Below the pieces are notes generated by a model, which was not told the DNA's origin, ran no database searches, and saw only the letters and a program-made list of their open reading frames with translations. DNA of 64,000 bases from contig WIUZ02000003.1 in assembly GCA_015956445.1 (NCBI GenBank), positions 1,426,001 to 1,490,000 on the forward strand, given 5' to 3'. This document shows positions 22,659-34,431 of the stretch, piece after piece. This stretch comes from Thelephora terrestris (lineage: Eukaryota > Basidiomycota > Agaricomycetes > Thelephorales > Thelephoraceae). Each line of letters opens with the position of its first letter. Position 1 is the stretch's first letter. The translations under genes and the position numbers were made by a program.

Positions 22659-25149
22659 GGGTCAGACGCGTAACTCAATGAGGGTGTATGAGTGAATGGT
22701 GGGTGGAGTGAACGAGATAAAGGGAAAGAATCCCGGACTTCGATGGGGGAAAGCGAAGGGGGTCCACGGGTTATAACCCCCCCCCTGGGTTCAATTGAGC
22801 ACCTATGCTGCAGATGTACGGCAAACAGAAAGAGAGACGGTCCTGGAGCTCTTGTGTAGCAACGTATGCAGGGCTAGCGGCATCACCTTCACTGGATACC
22901 ATCACTCCACAACCCATTGGTATTAATACCACCCAGACGTTTGACTGAGTAGGTAAAGAGATGTATACCTGACGCTGGTCCTCCTGATTCGCCAGTCTTC
23001 CTCCGTACAGAGCCCTGTTTTGTCGTTCGCCTTGAATCACTTGGCTTCAGCAGCCGGCGAACCACTTGTCACATCGCTCAGACCCCTTGCATCACTCCGG
23101 GGCACACGCGACCAGGACGTCGGGCGATGACACGCCTCTACTGCAGACATGATCGGTGGTCGGGATCTAGGAATATTACCCATCGTAGATCCCATCCGCT
23201 CCTTGGCGGGGTCAGCGTTGGGCCGGGAACTGGTTGAACGGTCATCACGAGGGTTTAATCAGGTTCCCATGAAAGGCGTCCGTGATTTGGCGAAAGACGA
23301 GGAGTCTCAAGGGACATCGGAGTGTTCCATATCCATATTGACAACTGAATCAGCCATTCAATTCGAATTGTGTGGTTGTACGGGAGAGCGATCGATTATC
23401 CAGGGTTCATGTATTCCGATAAACTCATTCATTGAGACTGGGTGGGAATCAATGTCATCACATTCATATGTATTCTCATTCGTATGACCCGTGCTCACAG
23501 AGTTTTAAGAAAGAAAGTCTCAAGGCCCTCTGACGTCAAAGGACGGCGAGAGTCACGTTGCCCACAAGACCCTCGACGGCATCAAGTACAATGAATTAGT
23601 GACGACGCATCTGAAAGGGCGCAGCATTTAAGGCGAACCTTCACGAACCCACATAGGAAGGGAGAGCACGTGGGATGGAGTGCGCAGCTATATGTTGGCT
23701 ACCATCGGTGATGCATGATGGATGGAAAGGGCGGCGCCCACACCCCATCGTGCACCCGTCGTTTACTAGTAACTTCCAGCCTTGCGCCATCAGGGTGACT
23801 GACCGAGCCACCCCACGCAACACGTGCAAACGCGAACAGCGAAACGTAAAGCAGTGTTGTAGAAAATAGCACGAGATGCAAACCAGTTCCCACTGGAGCA
23901 AGGATCGTTGCGGTATCCGAGAAAGCTGGTGGTGCATTGTATTCTGATTTGGTTCGTACGCTAGCTGCGACAGGCGTTAGAGGGAGCTCGGACACAAAGC
24001 AGGAGCAAGTTCTTCTGTGGAAGATAATCGCCTTTGCGCAGATCGCCGCCTGTGATCTCAAATTCATCCCTCGCGGAAGATGCTGAGACTGATGGTTGCC
24101 CCACTGAGACATCGAGATCCACATCAGTTGAGAAGGAAAATAATGTGCGGTGGGGGACAGACTGGAATCGGGGTAAAGAGTCACCTGCCTCCTCTTGTAT
24201 GCCAGCGAGTAGTTGCTTGCAGTGCTTTTCAAGACGACCAATGTTTGTATAGTAAGAGGATGCCATTGTACATTGGGGAAACGCAGGGGTCCAATGAGCT
24301 TCTTCAATGCATTGCCGTCTCTCAGCTTCGAATGAATGGGCTTGAGATTTCCACTCATTGGCAGCCAGAACCGGGGAGTTGGACTCACAGCAACACTGGT
24401 ATACGCCCTGCACATATTCACAGACCATTCGAAAACTCGTCATCATCGGGGGGCGAGATGCCCTTCACTGACTCTCTCGTTCTCGACGTCCGCCATCACA
24501 CCACCTTCCGCGACGACACTACTGCGAGCCTTCCTGCGATCCACTAGGGATGTCGTAGGTATATGATCTTTCCAAAAGCTGAAGTGGAGGGGAGTTGTCG
24601 CGCACCTGAGTCGCTGTTCTGACCGTGCCTGTTCCATCCGGCAAGCGGGAACTTTCGGGTTCATTGAGCTCGTCCATCCGCATTCCCGTAGTCGGTACAA
24701 GCTTCTCAGTTAGAGAACTGGCCTATCAGTTCTACCCGAGGAGCGCGTGACATGAGAGGAATTGTGCGTGTTGACGACGCGGGCAGTTGTTGGTACTGCC
24801 GTTCAACTTGGTGTACCCCATGAGGGCTTCGGGTTCTGGTATCGGAGGAGAGGGAGGGAGGAGAGTCTGGACGAATTTTGGCGACGGAAAACGAAGGGGT
24901 GGTACACTGGTGTGGATGGCTGGGTGGGAGCTGCGGAAGATCGTCCGCATGATCGACGACTTAGACTCTCTTAGACTCTAGCGATGTTCAATTCCTTCCC
25001 ACGGAGTTCCGCTCACTTTCGCGCCCCATCCTCGTTGATCCAATTCGGCCGCTTCTTATGGGCGTGACAGTCAACGATGAGCCTCACTAGGTGAGCCAAA
25101 ATTACTGGCAGCGCAGAAGGGTAGACGCTGGACTTTCAATCTGACTGAC
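22659..25149 (-). other. Upstream region of copy F with fragments of the unknown frame
   Basis: The promoter module comes first (to about 23050). From 23640 to 24950 on the minus strand lie the best-preserved fragments of the unidentified upstream frame. These include a 161-codon open frame (24446-23961) containing SSYYTNIGRLEKHCKQLLAG and STDVDLDVSVGQPSVSASSA, overlapped by a 240-codon frame in another phase (24421-23699). The corresponding part of the 18.3-kb spacer reads WNLKPVHADS and NIDHLDEHPTRLHA. Two overlapping phases with shared landmarks elsewhere fit a broken multi-exon gene. Its family is unknown. Confidence 0.35.
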
Positions 25150-26002
25150 CGTGGGGTGCTGTCCTTTCTCATAGCTTCCCTCAGCTTGCGGCAGCCCAAT
25201 CGCCTCAACAGGTCACCGGCTACCCCGACTTTCTCAGCCAACTCAATGATATGGTCCACGGGCAACAATGGAGAAAATGCGCTCTTGAGAATCACTCGAT
25301 CTCAAATTTCCCGTGCTATTTGGTTCATGGCAATCCCCAGCCCAAGGAAAACGTGGGCCCGTGGTAACATTTCTTCCCTTCTAATGCGACGCCTTACACC
25401 GGAGCTACGCATGGGCTCCCGCGTTGTTGACATGAGGGGTCTATTGGCTGTGTACTGTGTTCTGTTGGCGCACGGGATCCGGCGAGCGTGGCGGAATGCG
25501 AGCTTTGAAGCGACAAGGAGTGCACTAGGTGCGTGCCGATGTTTACATGATACGGCCTTCGAGCGGTGCACTCATTCGCAAGTCAAACAGGTCGCCAAGA
25601 CCGTTCGTGGGCGATCGCATGGAACCTCACGAAACCGCTTCTCACGTCTTGCTCAGCAGATAAAACTGTTCGATTGTACAACTACCGTGCGCCTCCTCCT
25701 TCGGACGTCGGTTCTTCTTCCCATGGAGGCGAACCCAAGTTCGAGTTGACCGCCTCGATAACTACAGGACACGCGAAGGCTGTTCGAGCCCTGGCTTGGT
25801 CTGTCCAGAAACACTCTGGCTACTCGTTCTTTTCATTCTAACATTGGAAGGAGCAATAAATACAAAGAAAAAAGCCTGTATCTGCAAACATGAATACTAG
25901 CGGGACACGAGTGCGGAAATACACAGATGTTCGACGTCGTTTTCAACAGGAAAAGCGAGTAAGAGTGATGATTAGCACAATTCAGATATGTCAGACACCC
26001 TG
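25150..26002. other. Spacer 3' of copy G, partly homologous to the duplicated blocks
   Basis: Besides the CIAO1-like fragment this holds a sequence sharing the MSTTREPM reading on the minus strand with the 12.3- and 19.8-kb blocks (25380-25430), and a minus frame (25295-25071) with HIIELAEKVGV. A 100-nt piece before copy G (25870-25980) matches the 3' flank of E, F and H. The large plus frame 25156-25749 crosses these unrelated parts and is an artefact. Confidence 0.4.
25590..25850 (+). pseudogene. 5' fragment of a CIAO1-like WD40 gene (first copy)
   Basis: The plus strand reads QDRSWAIAWN, then TKPLLTSCSADKTVRLYNY, a loop with SSSHGGEPKFELTASITTGH, and KAVRALAW. This is the start of the WD40 protein CIAO1/Cia1 of the cytosolic iron-sulfur assembly machinery, which typically has WxPTKPLLASCSADKxVRLY followed by TGHxxTVRxLAWSPSGxTLATxSFDSN. 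Only the first repeat and the start of the second are present; the rest of the seven-bladed propeller is missing and the frame shifts after LAWS. It lies just 3' of 7-TM copy G. It is a gene fragment captured in the repeated unit, not a working gene. Confidence 0.7.
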
Positions 26003-27320
26003 TCACAATGACACCTCTTCGATAGCATTCTCGTCCCTCGCACAAAGCTTGCCGAAAGCCTCACCATTCACCTCCGTCTCGTTCGTGGGAACTCCATCAA
26101 GAAGGGACCCACCACCATCCGTCGACTCTTGGCTCTTGAAACAAATTGACTCGGCGGTCTCAGAGATTGATTCTCTTGTCACTGCTCTCCGCTTGGCAAC
26201 TCGTATAATGATCAGATATGGGGCGATGACCTGTGTGTGATCAGAGAACAATGTCCTGGGCTGCAGCATATGGGGGAAACGCAAAGACAGCACAAACCTG
26301 GATTGGGCCAATGACTTTGGAGAAGAGATTTATAACGGGCCAACTCTTGATAGTCCAGGATACCACAGATGTTAGAAGAATGAAAGCGTAAAGGGCATAA
26401 GACTCTATGATCATTGCAGCGATGGCTGTGTACAGTCCACTAGCTCCATCTGAAGTCCCTAGAACCCTTCGTAGGTTTCTCCTGTGCACGATGAGTCGTG
26501 CAACAATCATGAGCGTGAGGAGGGCATTGAGGCAAAGGCATATTGAATAGTATGAAGTGTTGAAATTGATCATGGCGAAAGTGTAACCCCTCGTTCCATA
26601 CTGCCGGTAGACTTGCGCGATGATACCCATAGCTACATCAGTGATGTTCATCAACGCTTCACCGCCGGCTTGCAGAGGAGTTTGAGCACGTACCAATGGA
26701 GGCAAGATACATCAGGGATGGGAAGGCAATGACCCAACGGTTCATGGAATAAACGACATAGCAGCGGTGCAGCTGAAGGAGCAGCCTACGTCAAACACCT
26801 AAGCCTTGACTGACTTTGAAACAGAACCTACCAAAATGCCATCGGCTAGCCACTGGTTCAAAGGGTACATCATGTTGAATACACCATACACCGCCCTGGT
26901 GCTGAGGAGATTCGAGTATCCGACGGGTCCAGGAAGGAGTCCGTCGGTACCAGGATATCCTCGGCCATTGATGTACGTAACGGAATAATAGTTGAAATCA
27001 ATTCCAATGGGCATTGTGATAAACCAGAACATGGCCACGGTGTGGACGACGAGTGCCCACCTCATGGTGGTCCTGATGGAATTGGTGGGACTAAGCAATA
27101 GGCCCATGCATTGAAAAAATAAAGCGATGACAATCCCTAGAAAGATGGGTTAAGCGGGCAGGGTGAGCGCGGTTGAACGGGAGTGTGGTTTTAGCATACC
27201 ATAGGCTATCGCGCATATGAAATACCCGGCGAAGCCTTCCCTCTCCGTGAGGTAGAGCCAGGAAGGGATCTGGGGGGCATTGGGATGGTTGGACCAAGGC
27301 GGTTCCATGGATGAAGACAT
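26003..27320 (-). CDS. 7-TM membrane protein family, copy G (intact, 5 exons)
   Basis: Exons 27200-27320, 26832-27136, 26694-26772, 26298-26632 and 26003-26230 join to 355 residues with GT-AG introns. It starts MSSSMEPPWSNHPNAPQ and ends NAIEEVSL, with Ser in place of the usual Pro. Exon 4 is three codons longer than in copy B. It is a divergent member: TM6 reads YALYAFILLTSVVSWTIKSW, and the LLSPTN-IRTTMRWALV region differs from E and F. No TTATAA is seen at the usual distance upstream, so its promoter may differ or be weak. Function unknown. Confidence 0.87.
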
Positions 27321-29439
27321 GAGTCAGACACGTAGCTCAACGAGGGTTTCTCAGTGAGTAGAAGGCACAGTGAAGAGGGAAAAAGACCTCAGGGTTCAAC
27401 CTCACGATATTTGTTTCACTGATTTACTCCCTCGACATCATAGGAAACACCCTCAATTCTGCGGCAACCCGGTTAATCCCCGAGGAAGTTGCACAGGCTT
27501 GACCCCAGATGGCTTGAATAGTTTTAGATGACTTCGGGATATTGTCGCTTCCGAAACTGTAGAGATCGACGCGCTCTAAAACCGCGATGTTTACTTCCTT
27601 ACCAACCCGCGACCTGCTTCAGATAGGACCACTATATCGACACCCCGTTTAACCAACGGTACGGCATTCTTTGCCCTCGGGTCTACTGTTTCACCTCGGA
27701 TGGATCCAAGGGAAACCGCGGCGGTCGATGGACACCTTAGGCTTCTTGATGGCAATCACGGGAGGGGGTTCTGCAAGTTCCCTTGCGATGTCCTAACTAT
27801 TCCTTTTTGAGTGGGGATAGTGATACGCACGGGGTCACTTGGCAGCAATGACTTGTTTCAAACTGGTTTGAGCGGGAGAAGTGAGGGGTGAGGAAAACGC
27901 CCGAAGGTCGGACGATATGGGGGGAGGAAACCACCACAAAATTGGGAAACATAAGTGAACCGTAACAGGTCGGATTTCAGAGTTCTACAGTCGACCTACC
28001 CCAAAACGTAGGGGTACAACGAGGCTCCTCAACGCGTTGCTGTCCTGTGTAATGAACAGGCTTGAGATTTACACTTCGTCGGTGACCTGAACCAAAGATT
28101 TGGACTCACAAAAATGCCGTTCTACATCCTGCGCGTACTCCCAAACCACTCGAGGACTTCCCGTCCTTTCCCGACGGCGAAAAACGCTTCACTGACACTA
28201 TCGGTCCCGTCGTCCACCGCCCCCCACAACAACGCTGTTGGAGGGTTTTCTGTAATTCGCTGGTAGGGATTGTAGGTTAATGACCTGTTTTAAAGGCTTA
28301 AGTGGAGGTCGAGTGGTCGCGTACCTAAGCCCACGTTCTAACCGTGCCCGTTTCGTCCTGCAAGTAAGAACTTTCTGGTTCTTTCCACTTGTCCACCCAT
28401 ACATCCGTAGCCAATACACGCATTTCAGGTGAGAACTGGTTCATAAGTTCTACATGGGGTGCGTGAGATGGTGGGGATCGTGCGTGTTGACGATGCGAGG
28501 TGTTTATTGGTGCTGCGATTTACCCTGTTCCACCGCGCGATGACATCGGGTTCGGGTGTAAAAAGGTCCAGGTGGAACGATTTTGGGTGAGGGAAGACGA
28601 AGAAGAGGCAGTAGGGGGCCGGGCGGCGGGGCGTTGATCGCGCAGCGGCACAGTGGCAGCCTCAGGGAATCTGTGCCGTGCTCACGAACGACAATTGCAA
28701 GTTGCTCTCCTTCATCTGCTCTCGTTCGCGCTCTGCCCTTGTTGATCATCCAATTGGGTCAATCTTCACGGTAACGAATCTCCACTGCTCGAGTGAGTGG
28801 CAGTTTCGAACAGTAGTGACCTGTCTCGACTCCAATGCAAATAGACGGCAAATTAGCTACTTTATCCTCTCTTTCCACAGGTGACGCAAGGACTAAACCC
28901 TTCATCGGTGTCACCCCTGTGACTCCAGAAGTTACCGCAAGGATAATGCGGTTGGCTTGAGTACATTAGCTTTGACCCTTCGAGCGCATTTCCATGGCTT
29001 CCCCCAGCTCAATCGGCACAACAATTGGACACCGGACTTTCTCGGAAAACTCAGCGGCATGCTTCGCGCGAGGTGAAAACAGTAGACGTGTGTTAAGAAA
29101 GGTCAGATTTTTTGTTTACACCGTGACGCATAAACAAAGGCTTTTAACCCCCGAGGCCACTTAATTGAGCGCTCTCCGTGGTTTTCCCGTCCCACGGCAC
29201 TATCCAGGTTTACTCGTACCCAGAGACGACCGGGAAGGTGACGAGGTAATTACCACACTTTAGAGGGATCCTCGTGTCAGACGAACAGTGAACTGTTCTT
29301 CTCAGTATGAGGATAGACTCGCGAATGAATGTGATACCTTGCTTGCTTTGGAGCAATAAGGAATCTACCAGGTGCGTGCCGAAGGCTACATGATACGGCC
29401 TTTGAGCGGTGCATTAATTCACAAGTCAGACAGGCCACA
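27321..29439. other. Spacer between copies G and H, no intact gene
   Basis: Contains weak traces of the unknown upstream frame on the minus strand (about 28090-28520, aligning with 11870-12110 and 24440-24700 through a TRPPL-L-like end and a GWTS-NxKV stretch). Near 28950-29090 the minus strand reads SPRAKHAAEFSEKVRCPIVV, similar to the FSPLLPVDHIIELAEKVGV reading at 25220-25290. These two look like the same short exon of an unidentified gene next to the CIAO1-like fragments. Otherwise nothing is supported. Confidence 0.35.
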
Positions 29440-29655
29440 CCGCTTCTCGCGTCTTGCTCGCAGATAGAACTCTTCGATTGTACGACTACGGTGCGTCTTC
29501 TCCTTCGGGAAGCGCCCCTTCCCACGGAGGCGAATCCAAGTTCGAGTTAACCGCCTCGATAACTACGGGACGCGCGAAGACTTTTCGAACCCTGGGATGC
29601 TATCCGTCTGGGAACACTCTGGCTACCGGTTCATTTGACTCTAACGTTTGAAGGA
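29440..29655 (+). pseudogene. 5' fragment of a CIAO1-like WD40 gene (second copy)
   Basis: Reads ADRTLRLYDYGAS, then SHGGESKFELTASITTGRAK, and PSGNTLATGSFDSNV on the plus strand. It aligns with the fragment at 25590-25850 and with CIAO1/Cia1. This copy keeps the second-repeat end PSGNTLATGSFDSN that the other lost, but has lost the start of the first repeat. It lies at the same place relative to copy H as the first does to copy G, so the fragment is part of the duplicated unit. It is not functional. Confidence 0.7.
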
Positions 29656-29832
29656 GCAATAAATACAAAACGGAGAGAAGGAAAAGTATCCGTACCTACA
29701 AACGTGAATACTAGCGGGTCGCGAGTGCGAAAATACACAGATGTTTGATGTTGTTTTCAACAGGAAACAGGAAAAGCGAGTGGAAGTGATGATCAGCACA
29801 AGTCGGATATGTCAAAAATTCTTCACGCCCTG

Positions 29833-31142
29833 TCACAATGGCACCTCTTCGATGGCATTCTCGTCTCTAGCACTCGGCTCACCGGGAGCTTCGCTGTTCA
29901 CCTCCGTCGCATTTGCGGGATCCCCGTCAGGGAGGGGCCCATCATCATCCGTCGACCCTTGGCTCCTAAAGCGCATCGACTCGAAGGACCTAGAGATTGA
30001 GTCACTCGTCACTGCTCTCCGCTTGGCGACTTGTATAATGATTAGATACGGAGCGATGACCTGTGTGTAAACACGATTAGAGAGTAATGTCCCAGGGCAG
30101 CGGTGCATTGGGAAAGGTAAAGAAAGAACGAACCTGAACCGCGCCGAGGGGTCCGGAGATGATATACACGACCGGACTGGCGATGGCCCAGGGTACAGTA
30201 TACGCTAGAAGAGCGACAGCGTAGAGGGCATAAGATTCGATAATCATTGTGGCAATTGCTGTGTACACTCCGCTCAACCCGTTCGAAGCCTCTAAAGCCC
30301 TTCGAAGCTCCCTCCTATGCAGGATGACTCGTATGATAATCATGGACGTGAGGGTGACATTGAGTGCAAGGGAAATTGAATAGTATGAAGTGGTGAAGTT
30401 GACCACGCTGGCGTGTTCCCATTTCGTTCCCGAGCGTTCGTAGACTTGGCTGATACCCAGTGCTACATCAGTGGTATTGATCAATGTGTCACCGTCGGCT
30501 TGTGGAGGACTTGAGCACGTACCGACAGAGGTGAGGTACATCAGGTATGGGAAGGCCATAACCCAGTGGTTCATGGAATAAATGAGATAGCAACGATGCA
30601 GCTGGAGGATCAACCTAGGTTAAATGCCTAGGCAACTGAGTTTGAAATGCGGCCTACCAAAAGGCCATCAGCTAGCCACTGGTTCAAGGGGAACATGGCT
30701 GCGTAAACAACAGCGAGCGGCCCGCTGCTAAGGATGTAATTATATCCGTAAGGTCCAGGAGGGTATTCGTCGATACCAGGAAATTCTCGGTTATTGATGT
30801 ACGCGACGGATACCCAGTTAAAAAGAACTCCGAAGGGTACAGTGATAGACAAGAACATAGCCACGGTGTGGGCGACAAGCGTCCACTTAATGACTTTCTT
30901 GATGGAATTGGTGGGACTAAACAACACGCCCATGCATCGAAAAAACAAAGCAATGACAATCCCTAAAAGGTGGGTCAAACGGGCAGGGTGAACACGGGGA
31001 CGGGCATATAGGCCAGCGTACCATAGGATATTGCACCAATGAGGGATCCCGCAAAGTAGTCCTTCTCCAAAGTGTACAACAAAGATGGAATCTGTGGAGC
31101 GTTGGTGTGATTGGACCAGGATTGTTCCGGAGAGTCAGACAT
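29833..31142 (-). CDS. 7-TM membrane protein family, copy H (intact, 5 exons)
   Basis: Exons 31022-31142, 30658-30962, 30523-30601, 30134-30462 and 29833-30060 join to 353 residues with GT-AG introns. It starts MSDSPEQSWSNHTNAPQ and ends NAIEEVPL. Family motifs are present: GIVIALFFRCMGVLFSPTN, IDEYPPGPYGY, LNQWLADGLL, LHRCYLIYSMN, SLALNVTLTSMIIIRVI and VIAPYLIII. The upstream box reads TTATGA instead of TTATAA about 113 nt before the ATG. Exons 3 and 4 resemble copy F. Seven hydrophobic segments; function unknown. Confidence 0.88.
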
Positions 31143-32422
31143 GGGTCAGACGTGTAACACAACGAGGGTATTTCAGTAAATCGTAGGTGGAGTGAGCGGG
31201 ATGAAAAGGAAAGATCTTAGGGTTTGAGGGGAGGAAGTGAGGGGGGTCGGCATGTTATGAACACTCGAGGATTCAATCGAAAATCCAGATTCGTGATGTA
31301 CAGCGACGTCTGCAGTGCCAGCAGTTTCGCCTTCGCTGGATACCGTCACCGAACAACAATCTACATCAGTACCGTCCACATGTCCGACTGAATAGGGAAG
31401 AACGCGTATACCTGACGCTAACTTTCCCGATTTACCTGTTTCCCTCCAGATGCAGCCCCAGTTCGTCGTTGACCTCCAACAATTTAGCTTCGGGAGCCGA
31501 CGAACCACTCAATAGATCTTCCAGATACCCTGCATCGCTCGAATTGCGGGGCACACGCGACTAGTAACGCGTCGTCGCGACCGCACACACATGAACGGCG
31601 GTGAGGATGCAGAAGTACTAACCATCGCGGATTCCATCTGCCACTTGGCGAGATCAGGATTGGGCGGAAAACTGATCAGATGCTCACCTTCAGCGTTTAA
31701 CTCCAGTCTGTTCCAGGTCCACATGACAGACATCAACGATGGCATCGCGAATGAAGGGAATCTCCGGAGACAGTCGAGTCCTCCAAGCTAATGGTTCAAA
31801 ACGGCATTCGACTTGTGTTGTGTTGTTGACTAGGGAAGGATCACTGACATCCAGGGTCCACCAAAAGCAATTCAGTCAGTGGTGGACGGCCTGACGTGTT
31901 ATATGAATCCTCACCAGGTTTGTTTTCCAGACGGCACGCTGTAACCTCTCAGTCATCACCATAGGAACCACCCTCGCCATGGCTGTGACTCGGCACATAA
32001 GGAGAGGAAGTGTCACAGAAACAACTTCAGGAAACCCTGCAACACACTGAAGATTTCCGGATGACCCGTTCATCTCGACTGAGGGGCAATCGATGTCATC
32101 ATATCCGTATGTGTTCCTGCTCGCGTGGCCCGTGTTCGTAGAGTTACAAGAATAGAAAGTCTCAAGGCCCTGTCTCACGCGCAAGGACGGCGACAACCAC
32201 ATTGCCCGCCTTAACCGGGCTTGCCCATCTCGAGAGCACCAAGGCCAATGACGGGTTTCAAAATGCACATTATTGACCTCGAGCCTTCACGACCCCACAA
32301 CCTGTTTCGGATACGACCGGGAAAAAGAGGGTTTGCATCATTAGCGACGCATCACTTTCGTGACTGCGCGGTTTCGGGGAAGTCGGAAATGACTTCTTTA
32401 CGCAGGTAGTCATACGACAGCA
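31143..32422 (-). other. Upstream region of copy H with decayed unknown frame
   Basis: The same order of landmarks as upstream of D, E and F on the minus strand: the promoter module (31200-31500, LGCIWRETGKSGK-like), then MWTWNRLELNAEGE with ISFPPNPDLAKWQME (31745-31509), then a frame at 32268-31876 matching the 10962-11324 piece of the D spacer. No complete gene could be assembled. Confidence 0.35.
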
Positions 32423-32903
32423 TCAAAAAAATTCCAACGTGACACGTACAAGCGCAACGTAGGTGAAATGAAGCCAAAAACGCTCGGGGGTGCAATTTGG
32501 AGGGATGAAAACGGTGTGGGGTCCAAAAACAGAGCCTGGAGGCCAAGGTGTTAAGGGGCCTACACTTGTCGCTAGATAGTGAGCGAAGGATATTTTCAGT
32601 TCTGGCGATGGTACATGATGCACTTATAGCAGGAAGTGGACTCACCTTGATGTCCTCGTGTCCCATGGGCGTCTTGCCAGCCCCGCCTTTCTCGATGAGT
32701 GGCGATGAGCAGCCTCCAAGGTTGTTCGCTGGAGGCCTGTTCCCTGTCGCCGTTAAAAAAGCATCAATTTCGGCTTGCACTGCCGTTTCCTCTCCTTTCG
32801 GGATAAAATTTGGAACGTACAGTCCTGCTCTTTTTGCGTCGGATTCACCCCGGTTTCTTCGGCGAAGGATAGTTTTCTTATGTACGATCGTCTTTACATC
32901 CAC
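32423..32903 (-). CDS. Hypothetical two-exon gene piece, family unknown
   Basis: The minus strand has an open exon from about 32903 to a good GT donor after 32646 (AAG/GTGAGT). A TAG acceptor precedes 32571. Exon 2 (32571-32423) then reads SVGPLTPWPPGSVFGPHTVF and FWLHFTYVALVRVTLEFF before a stop; this looks like a genuine, hydrophobic, aromatic-rich protein end. Which frame exon 1 uses is unclear: the longest frame (VHKKTILRRRNRGESDA) ends in phase 0 but exon 2 needs phase 1. The piece is not seen elsewhere in the array. I do not recognise the family. Confidence 0.3.
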
Positions 32904-34431
32904 TTCGCAGCGAAGTTATAACACACGAATGCTCTTGCGAAAAGTTTACGGTTTACAGAGGCTTTGGCTCTCGGATGCTTCTCAGCACTCTAGGGACAAA
33001 AGGAGATCGAAGTCGGTTGGACAGAAAGGAATGCCGGAGGTTGTAAACAGCTATGGCAGTGAGCTTATTGCCATGGAGAACAAAGCATAAAATGAACGCA
33101 CCGCTGCGGTCTGGAATTGGCTTAAAATTCTCGTTTCGTTCGCCGCTCGAACCAAAGCACCGGCCTATACTCTCTCCGTGTCCGTTCGAGAGTTTCTGTT
33201 TGTCTCCTGAGAGCGGAACGCCTCAATGAGCTCTGACGTCGTCTGCAACTTTCGAATCTTGGCTACCAACACGCGTCCCCTCTGTTGGAATTCTGTTCTC
33301 TCGGATGTGGGAGTGGTTGCGCAGGGTGCCAGGGTGCAGTGCAGTCGTCATTGATCCAACGAATCGACCTGTTGTGCGAAGGCAGTGACTGGGTGTGTCG
33401 AAGGATTGAATTGCGGCGGCGCGGGCGGGGGACGTTGTGGTGGTGGTGAGGACCGCGCTGCATCGAAGGTGGGAGCGGGTGTCAGAAGCTCGCGATCGCT
33501 GTGCGCTCCGACGATCAAGATGACCGGCAGTCACTGAGTCAGGAGCCCACGGCTATGTTTTTCTCCTCCCCATGTGATTTCAAACCGTCGTCCCCACCGG
33601 ATGTTCAGGCCCTCGCGAAGGAACACAGCAACCAAAGGAAGCAGTGGAAAACTCACAAATGGCTCGACGCCTTCGAGCGGTCTCATAGGTCATTTCTGGA
33701 TTCTACGAAGATCGCCTACCGTAGGTAATGTTGAAACTATACCTCGCGGAAGATGAGTCCGATATTCACTCACGGTACTACATCGAAAGCATATCCAAAC
33801 CGGTTGCAGGGGAAAAAGACATGTGATGGCGGAGCGGTCGACAGGAATCGGGATAAATAGTCGTCTCCTTTCCTGTGCGAATTCAAATCTAGGTCTCTGC
33901 TCGTCGTCACCCTCGGTAGAGACGATTCAAAGGTGGCGGGACACTATCGCCTCGTTGCAGCCCGGTTGACCCGGCAGGAGGGGTGGCCTGTGCATTTGAG
34001 TTCCTGCCAATCGGATGGGCTACGCTCGCAGCCAACTTCAGGTGCGCGAACAGACTCCAAGAAGGAATGTAGCAAAGCAGAAATTTCGAGGTGGGCTGGA
34101 AGCCTTCCTGGGTTCGGATCGTGGTGGGCGCCAACAGTGGAAGACAATCACGGTGACATTCGAAGGCAAGCACGGATGATCTTCATCCCACCTGCTCAGT
34201 ACCCACGCGACGTGAGCTCAGACGCACAGTCAACAAGCCGTTGCCCACAAAATTTTAACATGAGAAACTTCAGTCAGCCACCCTCAAGACGGACAACGAA
34301 ACTCCCTTTGGAAGTCAACCATACAGACCGGACCTTGGGAAAAGCGGTTGGGGATGGCGATTTGCACAAACAAAGCAAAAACGAATCTCAACATAGCGAG
34401 GTGTCAATTGCAAAAAAACCATCGTGCCCCG
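32904..34431. other. Spacer between copies H and I, no intact gene
   Basis: 33000-33460 is similar to 16300-16560 (shared ATGCTTCTCAGC near 32975 and 16329; a run encoding PSHCLRTTGRFVGS-like residues on the minus strand). 33730-34170 carries scattered traces of the unknown upstream frame. The last 100 nt match the 3' flank of the other 7-TM genes. Nothing here is supported as a gene. Confidence 0.35.

Noticed and set aside
23699-24421. Minus-strand 240-codon open frame as an intact gene
   Set aside because: It overlaps a second long frame in another phase that shares more landmarks with the other spacers; it looks like chance openness of decayed sequence.
25156-25749. Plus-strand 197-codon open frame as a gene
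   Set aside because: It crosses unrelated pieces (spacer, then the CIAO1-like fragment in the wrong frame) and has no domain.
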